Shown here one piece after another: positions 14,938 through 16,558 of a DNA stretch of 16,558 bases; within the stretch, counting starts at the first letter, position 1; each line of letters opens with the position of its first letter. The notes beneath the pieces were generated by a model. It saw nothing but the letters and a program-made list of their open reading frames with translations. It was not told the origin of the DNA and ran no database searches. This DNA is from Acidobacteriota bacterium (GTDB taxonomy: Bacteria > Acidobacteriota > Terriglobia > Bryobacterales > Bryobacteraceae): assembly GCA_021788955.1 (NCBI GenBank), contig JAJYKC010000003.1, forward strand, positions 1-16,558, in the 5' to 3' direction. The position numbers and the translations under genes were made by a program.

Positions 14938-16449
14938 CTATGGATGCCTCTGTTGGCGGGCCCGGTTGAACGCCAGATATTCCTTGAGCCGGGGCGCGAC
15001 CAGCGTGTCTCCGACCTGATCCAGGTGAGCGAGCAGGCGATCTTCGAGGCGGTGCTGCACGGGCGCCGCGGCGGGAGTATCGATCAGATTGAGAAGCTCG
15101 CCGGGATCTTTCCGGAGGTCGTACAGTTCGTCGATTCCGCCGGGATTGAAACAATACTTGAATTCGGGCGTGCGAATGGCGCGCACGCCGAACCACAGGC
15201 CGTTGTACCACTCATAGCGGTAGAACGCCTCGTCCGGCGTGTCCCAGCCGCTGTCGCCGCCCTCGATGAGAGGGCGCAGCGATCGGCTGTCCACGTTGGG
15301 AATATCGGGTTGCAGGCCGGCCCATTCGACGATGGTTTGATTCACGTCCATGGAATGCACGTGCCGGTCGATCTCGCGCGGGCGGGCGTCCGGCCAGCGC
15401 ACCAGCAGGGGAACGCGCATCACCTCATCATAGGAATAGGGGCCCTTATCGAAGCGGTTGTGCGCACCGGTCATGTCGCCGTGATCGGCAAGGACCACCA
15501 CCAGCGTGTTATCCGCGAACCCGTTGGACGCCAGTGCGTCGAATACCTCGCCCAGCGCGCGGTCCAGCATGGTAACAAAACCGTGATAAAAAGCGATGCA
15601 GCGGCGCCAGTCGTCGTCGGACATGTGCCCGGTATCGTGAAACGGCCACATGATGTCGGGCTGATAGGCGGGCTTGTTCTTGAAGGAATCATGGAGGTTG
15701 ACAGGTAGTTGGACCGATCGCCAGTCGTACATCGAGCTGTAAGGCTTGGGGACGTTGTAGGGCGGATGGACGGCGAGGAAACTGACGCTCAGGAAGAAAG
15801 GCTGGTCCAATTTCTGCGCCTCCTTCAGAAACGCGACGCCGGCTCGCGCGACGTTGCCGGTATGGCTGGTCTCGTAAGCGCCGGGGGCGGTAGCGTAGAA
15901 ACCGGGCTTCTCGGGGAAGACGCGGCCCTTTTCGTAGTAGCGTTTGGCCATCGAGAAATCGGGCTCGATGGTCTTGCCGGGAACGCGCGGGCGCTCGAAG
16001 CCCGTCGGGGTGTAACGTTGGACACCGCGTAAAATCGGGCCGTCGGCACCCAAATGCCACTTGCCGAAATAGCCGGCGAAATAGCCCTTCTTTAGCGCCC
16101 ATTCGACGAGCGTGGTCTGTTTGAGGTCGAGAGCGATGAAGGGGGTATGCCAGCCGTAGGGGTTATCTTGGAGATGGGTCCGGTGGCCCAGGCGGCCCGT
16201 GAACAGAGCGGCGCGCGACGGCGAGCAGAGTGCGGTGGTGGTGCAAGCCGTGCGGAAATTGGCAGCGCTTGCCGCGAACTTCTCCAGGTTTGGCGTTTTG
16301 GCGGGACCTCCGGCGAAGGACGCCACGTCGTGCTGAAACTGCTCCATGTAGATCAGGAGGATGTTCCTGCGCTCGCCGCGGGGCGGCGCGGGAGCGGCGG
16401 CGCCGAGCAGAGGCACCGCGGATTGGGTCAAGAAGTCACGCCGGTTCAT
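14938..16449 (-). CDS. Tat-exported type I sulfatase
   Basis: 503 aa. The N-terminus MNRRDFLTQSAVPLLGAAA is a twin-arginine signal (RRDFL, then a hydrophobic stretch), implying export of a folded protein. The sulfatase fold is clear: CSPSRAALFTG (75-85), in which Cys75 of C-x-P-S-R would be converted to formylglycine; KWHLG (130-134); AVHPPY (226-231); LADHGD (320-325) with a metal ligand; and a small C-terminal domain with ELYDLRKDPGELLNL (441-455), the usual 'YDL--DP-E--NL' ending. Odd: the first metal-ligand pair, normally Asp-Asp (or Asp-Gln) after strand 1, reads Glu36-Gln37 (LLIYMEQFQHD). ATG 16449 is preceded by AAAGAGA, which overlaps the TonB receptor stop; the gap to that gene is 10 bp. 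A formylglycine-generating enzyme must be encoded elsewhere. Expected action: removal of sulfate esters from a polysaccharide; the sugar position is unknown. Confidence 0.93.
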   Translation of the reverse strand: MNRRDFLTQSAVPLLGAAAPAPPRGERRNILLIYMEQFQHDVASFAGGPAKTPNLEKFAASAANFRTACTTTALCSPSRAALFTGRLGHRTHLQDNPYGWHTPFIALDLKQTTLVEWALKKGYFAGYFGKWHLGADGPILRGVQRYTPTGFERPRVPGKTIEPDFSMAKRYYEKGRVFPEKPGFYATAPGAYETSHTGNVARAGVAFLKEAQKLDQPFFLSVSFLAVHPPYNVPKPYSSMYDWRSVQLPVNLHDSFKNKPAYQPDIMWPFHDTGHMSDDDWRRCIAFYHGFVTMLDRALGEVFDALASNGFADNTLVVVLADHGDMTGAHNRFDKGPYSYDEVMRVPLLVRWPDARPREIDRHVHSMDVNQTIVEWAGLQPDIPNVDSRSLRPLIEGGDSGWDTPDEAFYRYEWYNGLWFGVRAIRTPEFKYCFNPGGIDELYDLRKDPGELLNLIDTPAAAPVQHRLEDRLLAHLDQVGDTLVAPRLKEYLAFNRARQQRHP

Positions 16450-16459
16450 AAAAGTCTCT

Positions 16460-16558
16460 TTAAAAGTACAACTTTAAGGCTAACTGAATGATTCGCGCCG
16501 GCGCCGAGGTATTGAGCGAGCTGATGCTCCCGAAGCCGGGCGACCCAAACGTCGTGTT
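16460..16558 (-). CDS. TonB-dependent receptor (Oar/CarboxypepD_reg-like), C-terminal fragment
   Basis: Only the last 32 codons and the TAA (16460-16462) are inside the window; the gene enters from the right edge. The visible residues include NTTFGSPGFGSISS, then ARIIQLALKLYF at the end. This 'F-G-x-I-x-x...-A-R-x-x-Q-L-A-L-K-x-x-F' ending, closing on an aromatic residue, is typical of the last beta-strand of the large outer-membrane receptors with an N-terminal carboxypeptidase-regulatory-like domain that are abundant in Solibacter-type Acidobacteriota. Role: energised uptake of oligosaccharides or other large substrates across the outer membrane. It is the first visible gene of the sulfatase-containing unit. 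The fragment is short, so family assignment rests on the C-terminal pattern only. Confidence 0.75.
   Translation of the reverse strand, partial: NTTFGSPGFGSISSLNTSAPARIIQLALKLYF

Noticed and set aside
14761..15708. 315-codon plus-strand frame opposite the sulfatase
   Set aside because: Shadow; sulfatase motifs lie on the other strand in the same stretch.

Overview
The window looks like a chromosomal piece of a GC-rich Acidobacteriota genome, most likely of the Solibacter/Bryobacter type. Three things suggest this: many secreted carbohydrate-active enzymes and a sulfatase; a right-edge fragment with the C-terminal signature of the very large Oar/CarboxypepD_reg-type TonB-dependent receptors that are abundant in that group; and housekeeping genes (nadB, hslV, hslU) packed between them. 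The lineage is inferred from gene content, since no rRNA or marker gene is present.

Layout. (A) 1-5371, minus strand: a two-domain GH172/DUF2961 secreted protein, then a 959-aa UvrD-like superfamily 1 helicase, then the first 106 codons of a secreted protein that overlaps the helicase stop by one base (TGATG). (B) 5372-5430: a short divergent intergenic region with a perfect 11-bp inverted repeat built around two GTTAAC boxes 20 bp apart. (C) 5431-9763, plus strand: a ThuA-domain secreted protein, then nadB, hslV and hslU, the last three tightly spaced. (D) 9820-16558, minus strand, read from right to left: TonB-dependent receptor (C-terminus only), Tat-exported sulfatase, enolase-superfamily sugar-acid dehydratase-like protein, a 57-bp gap, cellobiose/mannobiose 2-epimerase-like protein, and a secreted GH2 beta-mannosidase-like enzyme.

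How the genes fit together. Region D reads as a polysaccharide utilisation locus: uptake by the receptor, desulfation, exo-cleavage of beta-mannosides, epimerisation of a beta-linked disaccharide, and dehydration of a sugar acid. GH2 and epimerase overlap by 4 nt (ATGA), which couples the two enzymes most directly linked to mannan or mannobiose. GH172 and ThuA are also commonly sugar-related, so the two divergent units around 5.4 kb may share a regulator. HslV and HslU form a two-component ATP-dependent protease; NadB starts NAD synthesis.

The most unusual items are the helicase (apparent RelE/ParE-like N-terminal module, helicase core, helical-repeat C-terminus, embedded in a carbohydrate gene cluster), the inverted repeat at 5377-5412, a sulfatase whose N-terminal metal-binding Asp-Asp pair reads Glu-Gln, and a clear drop in GC content across the GH2/epimerase pair. 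I see no CRISPR array, tRNA, rRNA, insertion sequence or phage gene, and no gene-free stretch longer than 75 bp.
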